A program made the position numbers and the translations under genes. From assembly GCA_002898355.1 (NCBI GenBank), contig BEHD01000001.1:1-64000 (forward strand): DNA of 64,000 nt, written 5' to 3'. The DNA comes from an archaeon HR01. GTDB taxonomy: Archaea > Thermoproteota > Nitrososphaeria_A > Caldarchaeales > Caldarchaeaceae. Positions 36,196-45,609 of the stretch are shown in pieces; the first letter of the stretch is position 1; each line of letters starts with the position of its first letter. Under the pieces are notes generated by a model, which saw nothing but the letters and a program-made list of their open reading frames with translations, was not told the DNA's origin and did not search any database.

Positions 36196-36807
36196 TCAGG
36201 CTCCTCTTCCTCTTTTGATGGGGAGAACATCTAGGTTTGCCTTCAGCAACGCATCCACAGGATGTAATCCTTGGGCTATGTTGCAGAGAAGCGCTATGGC
36301 AAGTTGGCTTCCTAGTCTTCTTTCCTGCGGTTTAACACCGCTGATACCGAGTATCTCATCGAGCTCTTTTTGTCTTTTTTCGGGTCTCCCAGTAAAGTTA
36401 ACGTCTTCCTGTTCGAAAATCCATACCAAAGCGTGGAGAATGTATTCTAGATCGTATCCAGGAAGACCTTCCACATCATCTCTGTATCTTTCAACAACAG
36501 TTGCAACATCTGAGCCTTGCCAAACCTGCACGATCGCCTCTAGGACCTTCATGGCCTTTGTCTGGTCTGCACATCTTTTGCCGTAAAAGTCTATGGCGAA
36601 GTGGGCGTGTTTTGGTGTATATGACCTGATACGGGGCACAACCTGGTAGACTGTTCTCACTTTGAAGTCTTGTCTGGATTTGCTATCCTCTGTTTTGAGT
36701 AGTATCCACCCGTTTCTGAGCTTTAAGACCTCGAGTATTCTCCGTTTATTCCTACCTCTGCCGAAATATTCACCCACAGAAAGCTCCGTCAAACCTTCAT
36801 CAGCCAA
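36196..36807 (-). CDS. conserved protein paired with a DNA methyltransferase, candidate restriction component
   Basis: 203 aa, family not recognised with certainty. It overlaps the 3' end of the methyltransferase gene by 19 nt and is its last operon partner. N-terminal SVGEYFGRGRNKRRILEVL and RQDFKVRTVYQVVPRIRSY are basic and strand-rich; the C-terminal half is helical. No PD-(D/E)XK, HNH or GIY-YIG motif could be pointed to. Position suggests a restriction or specificity role, which is inference only. Confidence 0.5.
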   Translation of the reverse strand: MADEGLTELSVGEYFGRGRNKRRILEVLKLRNGWILLKTEDSKSRQDFKVRTVYQVVPRIRSYTPKHAHFAIDFYGKRCADQTKAMKVLEAIVQVWQGSDVATVVERYRDDVEGLPGYDLEYILHALVWIFEQEDVNFTGRPEKRQKELDEILGISGVKPQERRLGSQLAIALLCNIAQGLHPVDALLKANLDVLPIKRGRGA

Positions 36808-37742
36808 GTGCTTAGCGATAACTTTCTACGTTCTTCTTCATTCTCCGGTTTTCTAAAAATGTAGAGGTGTTCATGGGCGATTTTGTGAAAGCCATATTGT
36901 TCGAAGCTCTTGCCAGCCCATTTTTCACGTGTTGTCTTCATCTTATGCTGGAGCTTGATTATATCCTCCGCAAGGACAAACCCCGCCCGCATAAACTGTA
37001 GCATCACATAGGTGGAGATCGGGACATAGTGTCTGTGCTTTCTTGTATCGCCGATGAGTATTGCGCAGTATCGGCCCGGTTTCAGAACACGGTATGATTC
37101 ACGGGCTATCTCCAGAATCTTCGCCAAATAGTCTTCGATCTTTCTGTATGCGGAAAGGTCTCCCTCCGGTCTTTTTTGGGAATATGGGATGATGTTCCAA
37201 TATGGGGGATGCGTAGCTATCAGGTCTATACTCTCGTCCACGATGGCGTCGAGGTTCGCCGCATCGCCGTGATATACTCTTATTTCGGGCCGCCTGTCTC
37301 CGTCAAGTGGCTGGAACTCGAAGTTGAGCCTGTCCATGGCCAGTATGCAGGCCTCATAATTGATGTCGACACCTATAGCGTTCCTCCCCAAGAGCTTAGC
37401 CTCAACCAGAGTGGTTCCCGAGCCAGCCATCTGGTCAAGCACAAGCTCGCCCGGCTCCGTGTATTTGAGAATCAGGTTCCTAGGAACATAGGGGCTCCAG
37501 TTTCCACGGTAGTCTCCCGAGTGGGTGGCCCAGTCGCCCCGGTCGGGGAAGCTCCACACCGTTGTAGTTTCCAGATTGTATGAGGCTGGTGGGCCGTAGG
37601 ACGAGATTTTGTGAGGTTTGCCAACCTCTATCTTAACATCCTCCACCTCGACGTAGCTTTTTTCATCCACGTATCGGCGGTAATCATCCCAGGTTATTTG
37701 ACGCATTCTGGGGAGGATGAACTGCGAAGCGGCTTCTTTCAC
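36789..37742 (-). CDS. DNA (N4-cytosine/N6-adenine) methyltransferase
   Basis: 317 aa. SAM-binding motif DQMAGSGTTLVEAKLLGRNAIGVDIN near residue 112 precedes the catalytic motif ATHPPYWNIIPYS near residue 190. The PPYW form is typical of amino-methyltransferases of R-M or orphan type. GTG start overlaps the stop of the small upstream gene (GTGA). Confidence 0.87.
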   Translation of the reverse strand: MKEAASQFILPRMRQITWDDYRRYVDEKSYVEVEDVKIEVGKPHKISSYGPPASYNLETTTVWSFPDRGDWATHSGDYRGNWSPYVPRNLILKYTEPGELVLDQMAGSGTTLVEAKLLGRNAIGVDINYEACILAMDRLNFEFQPLDGDRRPEIRVYHGDAANLDAIVDESIDLIATHPPYWNIIPYSQKRPEGDLSAYRKIEDYLAKILEIARESYRVLKPGRYCAILIGDTRKHRHYVPISTYVMLQFMRAGFVLAEDIIKLQHKMKTTREKWAGKSFEQYGFHKIAHEHLYIFRKPENEEERRKLSLSTWLMKV

Positions 37743-37915
37743 ATCTCTACATCCGGAGGCGTATTCTTAAGCATTATTGTAAGCTCGATCTCATGCGGAG
37801 CGTTTTTAGTTCTCTCACTCAATATGGTTAGAAGGTAGATGAGGAGCACGGCGGCTGCCTTGGATTGCGGAAAGTCATGCCCGAAGATGTATCTCTCTTC
37901 GAGGAGGCGGTACAT
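37739..37915 (-). CDS. small protein heading the methyltransferase operon
   Basis: 58 aa from ATG 37915 (the longer track ORF includes the upstream element). Sequence MYRLLEERYIFGHDF...AAVLLIYLLTILSERTKNAPHEIELTI; helical, no helix-turn-helix evident. Being first in an R-M-type operon it could be a controller or inhibitor, but there is no family evidence. Confidence 0.45.
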   Translation of the reverse strand: MYRLLEERYIFGHDFPQSKAAAVLLIYLLTILSERTKNAPHEIELTIMLKNTPPDVEM

Positions 37916-37996
37916 GTTTTGAATATAGGTGGGGCGCATATACACTTTTTTTAAAAAGGCATGGATAACGACAACTTTGGTTTTGCAGCCCGCCTT
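37916..37996 (-). promoter_or_regulatory. methyltransferase-operon upstream element, similar to 35824-35903
   Basis: Reads GGCGGGCTGCAAAACCAAAG, GTTGTCG, GCCTTTTTAAAAAAAG, TATATGC and ATTCAAAACATG at the start codon. Same blocks and nearly the same spacing as before trpB2, with about six extra bases. Confidence 0.65.
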
Positions 37997-38301
37997 CCCG
38001 TCACGGATGCCCCCGCTTACGGAGCCACAAATATCCTTGAAAAGCCAACTCGACCATCTCAAGAGATACGCCTGACGCCCTTCACTATCTCCACCACTTT
38101 CGGATCTGCTTCGCCGTAGAATCCTAGCCCATATCTTTATGGGCTAAAACTGCCACTATATTTCATCAACCACATTTTGTAAGGCTTCTGGCGTATATCC
38201 GCCTCCCACGTTGTCAACGCTATCATTGCTGCTAATTTTCCTCTTCATAAGGACTCGCATCCGATGATTTATAAATACTTCCAAGCATATATTTTGGCGG
38301 C

Positions 38302-39264
38302 TTGAGTAAGGGTTCGGAGCTTAGGAGGCTTCTGAAGGCGGAGCCCTACATCTACACGACGGGCGTCTATACACCTCTACAAGCCAAGCTGGCTCAGATG
38401 GTCGGGTTTAAGACAGTCTACCTGAGCGGGTACTCGGCCTCGCTAGGTTATCTGGGGAAGGCTGACCTTGGGCTTCTCTCGATGGCGGAGATGGCGGCCA
38501 TAGCACGCCAGATAAGCGCCGCAGTAGATGTCCCTGTGATAGCTGACGCCGACGACGGCTACGGCAACGCCATCGTGGCCATGAGGACCGTTAGAGAGTT
38601 TGAGAGGAGCGGTGTGGCGGCGATACATATTGAGGACCAGAAAGGACCTAAGAGATGCGGCCACCTGGCCGGCAAGATGGTGCTACCCTTCGAGGAGGCG
38701 GTGCTAAAATACAAGGCAATCCTGAAGGCCAGAGACGGGTCCGACCTCATGATAATAGCTCGGACGGATGCGCTTGGGGCGGTGGGTGGAAGCTTGGAGG
38801 AGGCCATACGGAGGGGTCTTGCATATGCGGGGCTTGGGGCTGACATGGTCTGGTGTGAATTCGATACGCCTGATATGGTGTATGAGGCGGAGAAGTTTGC
38901 GGAGGATATCCACAGGGAATACCCTGACATACCCCTAGTCTTCAACTACTCCTCATCATTCAAATGGGGCAGGAGCAGACACCGTCTAACATTCGATAGG
39001 ATAGCGTCTATGGGCTATAAGCTGATAATAGTAAGTATGGGGGCGGTACATGCAGAGATGTACGCCGTCTACAACTTTCTCCAAGACCTTCTGAAGAATA
39101 GGGAGGAGGCCCAGTGGAGGCTGGAAGAACTCAAGGCGGGACATCCTACTGAGAGCCATCACAGAATAGGTGATATAGAGGACTTTAAGAGGCTGGAAGA
39201 AGAGTTTCTACCTCCTACTGTAAATCGGGAGAGATATGGTACGCGGCGGTTGGATGACCTTTGA
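38302..39264 (+). CDS. isocitrate lyase/PEP mutase superfamily enzyme
   Basis: 320-aa TIM barrel. ADADDGYGNA binds Mg, and PKRCGHLAGK is the catalytic Cys loop of isocitrate/methylisocitrate lyases. Shorter than the true isocitrate lyase at 45610-46890; methylisocitrate lyase-like or oxaloacetate-type activity is possible. TTG start with a TATA-like CATATATTT just upstream. Its stop overlaps the next gene (TTGA). Confidence 0.85.
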   Translation: MSKGSELRRLLKAEPYIYTTGVYTPLQAKLAQMVGFKTVYLSGYSASLGYLGKADLGLLSMAEMAAIARQISAAVDVPVIADADDGYGNAIVAMRTVREFERSGVAAIHIEDQKGPKRCGHLAGKMVLPFEEAVLKYKAILKARDGSDLMIIARTDALGAVGGSLEEAIRRGLAYAGLGADMVWCEFDTPDMVYEAEKFAEDIHREYPDIPLVFNYSSSFKWGRSRHRLTFDRIASMGYKLIIVSMGAVHAEMYAVYNFLQDLLKNREEAQWRLEELKAGHPTESHHRIGDIEDFKRLEEEFLPPTVNRERYGTRRLDDL

Positions 39265-39647
39265 GAAGGTACGGGGCTTCCACCGTCGGCACATACATAG
39301 CCTCCTCCCCTAGGAAGGCCCGGCCTATACTTAGAGGTCTCCGTAGGATAGTCAAGACAGCCCTACCAAATGTGGATGAGAGGATAAGCTGGGGCGTCCC
39401 CTTCTACTGGCTGAACAACAGACCAATCGCAGGATACGCCACATTCAGAGACCATGTCACCTTCGGACTGGGCGGCCCCAACCTCCCAACTCAAATACGG
39501 AAAACCCTAGAGAAAAAAGGGTACAGGACAGGGAAGAAGACGGTACAGATACGGTTTGGCCAGAAGATACCCGAGATGGAGATAGAGAAGCTGCTCAGGA
39601 GACAGGCGAGGATTAATGCGTCCGGAAGATGGGTTAGGAGATTATAG
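39261..39647 (+). CDS. DUF1801-family protein
   Basis: 128 aa: TVGTYIASSPRKARPILRGLRRIVKTALPNVDERISWGVPFYWLNNRPIAGYA is the usual DUF1801 core (YdhG-like), with short Arg-rich C-terminus. Function unknown in general. Translationally coupled to the preceding lyase-family gene. Confidence 0.8.
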   Translation: MRRYGASTVGTYIASSPRKARPILRGLRRIVKTALPNVDERISWGVPFYWLNNRPIAGYATFRDHVTFGLGGPNLPTQIRKTLEKKGYRTGKKTVQIRFGQKIPEMEIEKLLRRQARINASGRWVRRL

Positions 39648-39670
39648 CTCCCGCCGGGACGGCCCGGGTG

Positions 39671-40243
39671 TCAGAGCTGGGTATATACTTCTATGCCTAG
39701 ATTTTCCGCCGCCTCTACGGCCTCGGCTTCGATGTAAGGTGTAACGATCAGCTTCCTGTCGGGTGTTTTCCCTGTTCTGCCTCTGTAGAACTCTATCTTT
39801 CGACTGAACTCCGCTACATCTGAACGTCTCACATGGGATTTGACCTCAACTAGGGTTACTCTACCATCTCTGATGGCTATGTCTATGTCAACCACGCTCG
39901 GATATCCGTAGACGTAGCCTTTCTCGTCGAAGGTGGCCCATTTCTCCACCGTTAGACCCAGCTCTTTCTCCAATATACCCATCAACCCTTGGCGGAAGGC
40001 CGACTCTGACATGATACCCCATCTAGCCCCTATAGCGCTCAGATTTCGAGTAAGCAGTTCAAAACCTCTATTCATGTCCTCCCTCAGCTTGTTGGCTTCC
40101 TCCCGCAATCTTACCAGTTCTGCTTCGTGCTTGTCGAGACGTTTTAGGATTTCCTCCAATCCCAGCAGTCCTGCTACCGCATAGCGGAACTCCTCGTCTT
40201 TTTTCATGAGTTTGAGGATGTTTTTCTTGAGCCTCGTGGCCAT
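39671..40243 (-). CDS. coiled-coil plus PD-(D/E)XK nuclease-like protein (DUF3782 type)
   Basis: 190 aa. N-terminal half is a coiled coil (LKRLDKHEAELVRLREEANKLREDM); C-terminal half has VDIDIAIRDGRVTLVEVKSHV, matching the D...ExK nuclease core. Such proteins are common in thermophilic archaea; function unknown, possibly DNA-directed. Confidence 0.78.
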   Translation of the reverse strand: MATRLKKNILKLMKKDEEFRYAVAGLLGLEEILKRLDKHEAELVRLREEANKLREDMNRGFELLTRNLSAIGARWGIMSESAFRQGLMGILEKELGLTVEKWATFDEKGYVYGYPSVVDIDIAIRDGRVTLVEVKSHVRRSDVAEFSRKIEFYRGRTGKTPDRKLIVTPYIEAEAVEAAENLGIEVYTQL

Positions 40244-40474
40244 GGTTTTCTAAATGTAAATGAGGTTGTTCATAATAAAAGTTATAGTGGATAGCGGGGC
40301 ACAGCATCGCTGTTAGAGACGGGCGGGGAAGATTCGGTGCTATGTTGAGAGAGGTGTGTATCATTCATCCCACTTCCACCAACGAGCCGGCTGGCTTTCC
40401 GGTATTAGACATCCGTTGGAGGGGTGGTCTGTGTTCCGCTATGGTTTAAATGGTGATGGCTCATCTAGGGTTTG

Positions 40475-41020
40475 ATGCCTGTAAGCAAGCCCTCCCTATA
40501 CTTCACCGCCGTGGTCACACTCGCCGCATACGTGGTTCTCGGCTATCTATTGGCCGGCCGTGAAGGTGTGGCCGTCCATGGGGACGGGCTTGTATCCCTT
40601 CTCCCCCACGCGATAGCTGCGGTGAATACGGCCGCCTTGATAACTCTCCGGCTGGGGTATAGGGCTGTTAGGATGGGTAGGATAGGCAGGCATAAGATCT
40701 TCATGCTATCCTCCTTCACCCTCATATCCCTCTTCCTCATCATGTATGTCTTGAGGCTGTTTCTGGGTGGTGTCAGGGAGTATGGGGGGCCCGAGGTTCT
40801 CAGGCTCTTCATCTACCTGCCCGCCCTAGCCGTCCACCTCATCCTCTCGATAGTCTCCGTCCCCCTAGTCCTCTACAACGTCTCCACAGGCCTATCCACA
40901 CCGGTTGAGGAGGTGGCCGGCACAGGCCACCGGGGTGTGGGGAGATGGGCTGTAAGGCTCTGGTCCGCCAGCCTCGCACTAGGTGTGTTTGTCTACCTCA
41001 TGCTCAACTGGCTCTCCTAG
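40475..41020 (+). CDS. DUF420-family membrane protein
   Basis: 181 aa with five hydrophobic segments, and the conserved polar residues GRIGRHKIFMLSSF between the second and third segment. DUF420 proteins are related to haem-copper oxidase-associated membrane proteins; exact role unknown. ATG 40475 lies ~28 nt after the TATA-like GTTTAAAT; the track's TTG is one codon upstream. Confidence 0.75.
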   Translation: MPVSKPSLYFTAVVTLAAYVVLGYLLAGREGVAVHGDGLVSLLPHAIAAVNTAALITLRLGYRAVRMGRIGRHKIFMLSSFTLISLFLIMYVLRLFLGGVREYGGPEVLRLFIYLPALAVHLILSIVSVPLVLYNVSTGLSTPVEEVAGTGHRGVGRWAVRLWSASLALGVFVYLMLNWLS

Positions 41021-41057
41021 AAAACGTCTTTATCATGGCAGACCCCACCTCCTACCG

Positions 41058-42215
41058 ATGCCCACCAACCTCACAGCCGAGGCCCAGGCCAAGCTGGCCA
41101 AATACACGCAGGCCAGAACCCTCGAGGAGAAGATACGAGCCCTCGAGGAGGCCCTCCCCCTCATCCCAGACCATAAAGGGACCGAGAGGATGAGGGCCCA
41201 GCTCAAAACCACCCTGGCCAAGCTGAGGAGGGAGGCTGAGAGGCGGAAGTCCGTCAAGGTGGGCCGCCATGACGAGTTCTCGGTGAGGAGGGAGGGGGAT
41301 GTGCAGGTCTCCCTGCTGGGGGTCGCCAACTCGGGCAAGTCCACGCTTCTGTCCAGCCTCACCAACGCCAAGCCAGCGATAGCACCCTACAGCCTCACAA
41401 CCGTCAGACCCATTCCGGGCATGACCCAGCACATGGATGTGGAGATACAGCTTGTGGAGCTGCCGGCCATCCTGACAGATGGGCTGGAGGAGACATCCTT
41501 CACAGGCCGGAGTATAGCCTTCGCCCGCAACTCAGACCTGATAGCCATCATGCTGGACTGCGCCAACAACCCCCTACAACAGCTGGAGAAGATTATACAG
41601 CTGCTGGATGAGGGTGGGATAACCCTGAGAAGGAGGGAGGCGATAGTTGTGGTGGAGAAGAAGGATAGCGGAGGCATAAGGCTTGTATCCTTCGGCCACT
41701 TCAGGGCATCCCTCCAAGAGGTGAGGAGCCTGCTGGAGAGTGTGGGTGTGAAGAATGCGGTGGTCAAGGTTTACGGCGACGCAGGCCTGGAAGAGCTGGA
41801 GGAGCAGCTGCTGAGGGAGACGGTGTATAAGCCGTCGGTGGTTGTTGGGGGCCGGGCCGACCTGGCTGACGCCGGCGAGCTGGAGCGTTTGAGGAGGAGG
41901 GTTGAGGAGTTGGGCAGGCCTCTAGTCCTATTCAGCGTCAGAGACAGGGCGAGTATAACACATCTACGGGACATCCTCTACCAAAACCTCAACATCATCC
42001 GCATCTACACCCAGAAAGACGGCGTGATAACGAGAAAGCCTGTGGTGTTGGGTGTTGGCTCCACCGTCCAAGAGCTGGCAAGGGTCATCCATAAGGACTT
42101 CGCAGAGAGGCTTAGGTATGCTAGGGTCTGGGGGCGGTCGGTGAGGATACAGGGCCAGCAGGTAGGTCCGGGGCATAGGCTGGAGGACGGCGACGTGGTG
42201 GAGCTCTTCCTCTAG
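41058..42215 (+). CDS. DRG-type Obg-family GTPase
   Basis: 385 aa. N-terminal helical region, G1 GVANSGKST near residue 95, G3-like VELPAI, and a C-terminal TGS domain (IRIYTQKDGV...DGDVVELFL). Translation-associated GTPase. The track starts 25 codons early at 40983, within the DUF420 gene; ATG 41058 follows CTTTATCA by ~25 nt and is the expected start. Confidence 0.9.
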   Translation: MPTNLTAEAQAKLAKYTQARTLEEKIRALEEALPLIPDHKGTERMRAQLKTTLAKLRREAERRKSVKVGRHDEFSVRREGDVQVSLLGVANSGKSTLLSSLTNAKPAIAPYSLTTVRPIPGMTQHMDVEIQLVELPAILTDGLEETSFTGRSIAFARNSDLIAIMLDCANNPLQQLEKIIQLLDEGGITLRRREAIVVVEKKDSGGIRLVSFGHFRASLQEVRSLLESVGVKNAVVKVYGDAGLEELEEQLLRETVYKPSVVVGGRADLADAGELERLRRRVEELGRPLVLFSVRDRASITHLRDILYQNLNIIRIYTQKDGVITRKPVVLGVGSTVQELARVIHKDFAERLRYARVWGRSVRIQGQQVGPGHRLEDGDVVELFL

Positions 42216-42261
42216 GCATGTAAACCTATATGGTGGCCTTGGATGCTTGGCCTGAGAAGGC

Positions 42262-42558
42262 TTGAGGGTGGTTGCTCTAGGAGGCTCATCCTTCGTGGCG
42301 GGGTTTAGGCTGGCAGGTGCCGCCGGATACGTGGTCTCAACACCTAGGGAGGCCTTCCAGAAGATAAGGGAGCTCCAGCAGCAGCCCGACATAGGCCTGA
42401 TAATAGTATCCGAAGACCTATCCCGGGAGTTTAGAGGCGAACTCAACGAGATAAGGGCCAAGAAACCCATACCCCTCATATACGAGCTCCCACCACCATC
42501 CGCCCAAGCCCGGAGGATAGACTACAGGGCCATACTGCGGGAGGTTCTAGGTGTCTAG
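42262..42558 (+). CDS. atpF: A-type ATP synthase subunit F
   Basis: 98 aa, the usual size. RVVALGGSSFVAGFRLAG and the DIGLIIVSEDL strand match archaeal/vacuolar subunit F, a central-stalk regulator. Followed by subunit E; no other ATP synthase genes are nearby. Confidence 0.83.
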   Translation: MRVVALGGSSFVAGFRLAGAAGYVVSTPREAFQKIRELQQQPDIGLIIVSEDLSREFRGELNEIRAKKPIPLIYELPPPSAQARRIDYRAILREVLGV

Positions 42559-42628
42559 GCCCCGAAGAGCTGTGGGAGGGCTGGATGAGTATTTTTTAGT
42601 CGGCTTTCACAGGCATCCGTGAACCGGA

Positions 42629-43237
42629 TTGTCATCGGCGGCCCTTGAGAAGGTGGTTAGAGAGGTTGTGGAGGATACCCTGCGGAGGGTGAGGGAGGAG
42701 ATTGACTCGTATCTTGCGGAGGCTCTGAAGACTGTCGAGAGGGTTGAGCAGGAGGCGGCGAGGGAGGCCTCTGCAATAGCCAGCACAGGAGCAGCCGCCA
42801 GGGAGAGCGCTAGACAGAGGATAATAAGCCTGGCGGAGATATCTGCGAAAAACAAGTCCATCGCCGTGGTGGAGGAGGCTGTGAAGGCCGTATTCGATAA
42901 GGCTTTTGAGGAGATAGCGGCCAGAGCTGGGGGTGGCTCCTTCAAGGAAGTCCTTAGAAGGCTTCTGCTGGAGGCGGTGGATGCCCTAGGTGGTGGGGAT
43001 TTGGTGGTGGAGTCCAACGCCGCAGGCATCCAGATGCTTCAGGGGCTGGCGCCCGCCGTAGAGGCGGAGAAGGGTGTGAAGCTCCGTATCTCCAAAACCC
43101 CCATCAAGACAGTGGCAGGTGTTAGGGTGAGCACCGTGGACGGCTCCAAAATCTATGACAACACAGTGGAGGCTAGGCTGGAGAGGCTCCGGCCGACACT
43201 TCGGAAGGAGATAGCGGCACTTTTTTTGAAGGAATAG
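42629..43237 (+). CDS. atpE: A-type ATP synthase subunit E
   Basis: 202 aa. Long N-terminal helix (VEDTLRRVREEIDSYLAEALKTVERVEQEA) and compact C-terminal domain are those of the peripheral-stalk subunit E. TTG start. Forms a short cluster with subunit F and is followed 7 nt later by SurE. Confidence 0.82.
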   Translation: MSSAALEKVVREVVEDTLRRVREEIDSYLAEALKTVERVEQEAAREASAIASTGAAARESARQRIISLAEISAKNKSIAVVEEAVKAVFDKAFEEIAARAGGGSFKEVLRRLLLEAVDALGGGDLVVESNAAGIQMLQGLAPAVEAEKGVKLRISKTPIKTVAGVRVSTVDGSKIYDNTVEARLERLRPTLRKEIAALFLKE

Positions 43238-43244
43238 CTGGGCC

Positions 43245-44057
43245 TTGGCCAGGATACTGCTGACCAACGACGACGGTGTGAGGCGGCCTGGGCTATGGCT
43301 CCTTCACCACGTCCTCTGGGGGCTGGGTGATGTGGTGGTGGTGGCCCCCGAATCCATGAGGAGCGCTACGGGTATGAGCCTAACCCTCCACAAACCCCTC
43401 AGAATCAGGCAGCTGAGGCATCAGGGCTTCAAAGCCTACTCTGTCTCCGGCACACCCTCAGACTGCGTCATCTTGGCTGTGAACAAGATTATGAGGGAGA
43501 GGCCGGATATCCTGGTCTCAGGCATTAACGAGGGCGAGAATGTCTCCTACCAAGCCATCTACGGGAGCGGGACCGTTGCGGCGGCGATAAGGGCCGCCCT
43601 GCTGGGCATACCTTCGGCAGCCTTCTCCCTCGACCTGCCGAGGCGGAGACCTCTAGACCCCGCACTCCTCAGGGCTAGGATGGCTGAGGCGGCCCGGGTG
43701 GCTGGGGCAATAGTCCGTTACATCCTCGAGGAGGGCCTGCCGGAGGGTGTGGACTATCTCAACGTCAACTTCCCCGAGGACATCTCTGCCTCCACACCCA
43801 TCCGCATAACCCGCGTCCACACCGCACGTTATAGGGAGGTGGTGGATGAGCGGAGGGACCCGGTGAACAGGCCCTACTACTGGATATATGGTGAGCTGCT
43901 CCCCGGGGAGAGCTTCAGGCCTGGGACAGATGTCTACGCCGTCTTCGTCGAGAAAGCCGTCTCGATATCTCCTATGAGGGTTGACGCAGCAGCAGATGTC
44001 GAGACCTACCGCCTCAACAGACTGGTGGAGTATCTCTCAGCCGGTAAGCATGTCTAG
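43245..44057 (+). CDS. surE: 5'/3'-nucleotidase SurE
   Basis: 270 aa. ILLTNDDGVRRPG supplies the metal-binding Asp pair, SATGMSLT and SGINEGENVS the remaining ligands; matches SurE throughout. Dephosphorylates nucleoside monophosphates. TTG start. Converges on malate synthase with a 21-nt overlap. Confidence 0.92.
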   Translation: MARILLTNDDGVRRPGLWLLHHVLWGLGDVVVVAPESMRSATGMSLTLHKPLRIRQLRHQGFKAYSVSGTPSDCVILAVNKIMRERPDILVSGINEGENVSYQAIYGSGTVAAAIRAALLGIPSAAFSLDLPRRRPLDPALLRARMAEAARVAGAIVRYILEEGLPEGVDYLNVNFPEDISASTPIRITRVHTARYREVVDERRDPVNRPYYWIYGELLPGESFRPGTDVYAVFVEKAVSISPMRVDAAADVETYRLNRLVEYLSAGKHV

Positions 44058-45602
44058 ATATCTGCAGGCTATGGACGGCGTAAACTCTATCAAATCCCTT
44101 GAGGAGACCAGCTGGTCCAATATCTCCGCAGCCTTCTCCAAGTATCTGTCACCCCTCCCCACATCATCTAAGGCCTTCTCCAGCTCCGCCTTGGAGAGCT
44201 GGTAGGACATCTCGCCGCCATCATCCAGCCTGACCCTATGGAGTATCCACTGCCATACCTGGGCCCTGGCTATCTCGAAGGTGGCTGTATCCTCCATCAA
44301 CCCATTTATGGCCACGGCTCCGTTGCCGGCCAGCCATGAGGAGAGATATCTTAGGCAGACGGAGATGTTGCTGCGGAGGCCCTCCAACGTCCTAGCACCC
44401 GAGGGCACCATGAGAAGGTCCTGCTCAGTAATCACGAGGTCTTCATGCCGCACATTCAGCTGGTTCTCACCTATCTGGCTGAAGAGCTCTTTCACGGGCT
44501 GGACCAGGTCTGGATGGGCCACCCACGCTCCGTCAAACCCCTGGGCTATCTCCCGCCTCTTATCCTCCAACACCTTCTCCACCGCCTCCCTCTGGATTGT
44601 GGGCTGGCCCCTGAGCGGTACTTGGGCCGCCATACCTCCTATAGCGTAGGCACCCCTCCTGTGACATGTCTTCACAAGGAGTCTGGCCGCAGAGGTGAGA
44701 AAGTGCTTATCCATGGTGAGGAAGCGGCGGTCGGGCATGAGGAATCCGGGGTCATGGCCCAGCCGCTTGATGAAGCTGAAGATGTAGTCCCACCTGCCCA
44801 GGTTGAGGGCTGTGATATGCTCCCTTAGCATGTATATTATCTCGTCCATCTCGAAGGCCGCCGTTATGGTCTCTATCAGGACGCTGCACTTTATCGTAGC
44901 CCTGGGGAGGTTTAGAATCCTCTCAGAGTCTTGGAAGACCTCAGCCCACCATCCGGCCTCCAGCCGGTTCTCCAGCTTCGGTATGTAGAAGTATGGGCCT
45001 GTCCCACGCATCCGAAGCTCTCGGGCGTTGTGGAAGAGGTATAGGCCGTAGTCGAAGAGGGGGGCTGGGACGGGTTTCCCACCTATCTCTACGTGGTTTT
45101 CGACGAGGTGGAGTCCTCTAGGCCTCACCATGAGGGTGGCGGTCTTCTCATTCAGCGTATATCTTTTACCCTCTGGGGTTGTGAGCTCCAGACTTTTTCT
45201 TACGGCGTCGTAGAGGTTTATCTGCCCCTGTATGGTTAAACGCCAGACCGGTGAGAAGGAGTCCTCGAAGTCGGCCATGTAGACATCAGCCCCCGAGTTG
45301 AGGGCGTTAATCATCATCTTCCTATCCACAGGGCCCGTTATCTCCACATGCCTCACCCTTAGATCCCTCGGTATCTCGCCTATCCTCCAGACACCCTCCC
45401 TGACATCCCTCGTATCGTATGGGAAGGTGGGAAGTCTTCCAGACCTCAAAGCCTTTGCGTTCTCATCCCTCAAGGCGAGAAGCCTATTCAGCTTGGGACC
45501 GTGGTTCTCCACGAGATAGGCTATGAAGTCGAGGGCCTCGGCGGAGAGTATCTCCTTAAACCCTTCATCTATGCGGCCCTTTACCTCCACCCTATCCGCC
45601 AA
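44037..45602 (-). CDS. aceB: malate synthase
   Basis: 521 aa, A-type length. VYMADFEDSFSP, MVRPRGLHL, KCSVLIETITAAFEMDEIIYMLREH, and GGMAAQVP are family hallmarks, including the catalytic Arg and metal-binding Glu/Asp. Condenses glyoxylate with acetyl-CoA to malate. Lies 7 nt after the isocitrate lyase gene, giving a complete glyoxylate shunt operon. Confidence 0.94.
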   Translation of the reverse strand: MADRVEVKGRIDEGFKEILSAEALDFIAYLVENHGPKLNRLLALRDENAKALRSGRLPTFPYDTRDVREGVWRIGEIPRDLRVRHVEITGPVDRKMMINALNSGADVYMADFEDSFSPVWRLTIQGQINLYDAVRKSLELTTPEGKRYTLNEKTATLMVRPRGLHLVENHVEIGGKPVPAPLFDYGLYLFHNARELRMRGTGPYFYIPKLENRLEAGWWAEVFQDSERILNLPRATIKCSVLIETITAAFEMDEIIYMLREHITALNLGRWDYIFSFIKRLGHDPGFLMPDRRFLTMDKHFLTSAARLLVKTCHRRGAYAIGGMAAQVPLRGQPTIQREAVEKVLEDKRREIAQGFDGAWVAHPDLVQPVKELFSQIGENQLNVRHEDLVITEQDLLMVPSGARTLEGLRSNISVCLRYLSSWLAGNGAVAINGLMEDTATFEIARAQVWQWILHRVRLDDGGEMSYQLSKAELEKALDDVGRGDRYLEKAAEILDQLVSSRDLIEFTPSIACRYLDMLTG

Positions 45603-45609
45603 GACACAA

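Noticed and set aside
36196-36856. Plus-strand ORFs antisense to the R-M-type operon
   Set aside because: Ser/Leu-rich shadows of the minus-strand genes.
38063-38301. Possible 34-codon minus-strand ORF (MRVLMKRKISSNDSV)
   Set aside because: No partner gene and no family; may be a remnant. Otherwise the gap holds only the promoter of the next gene.
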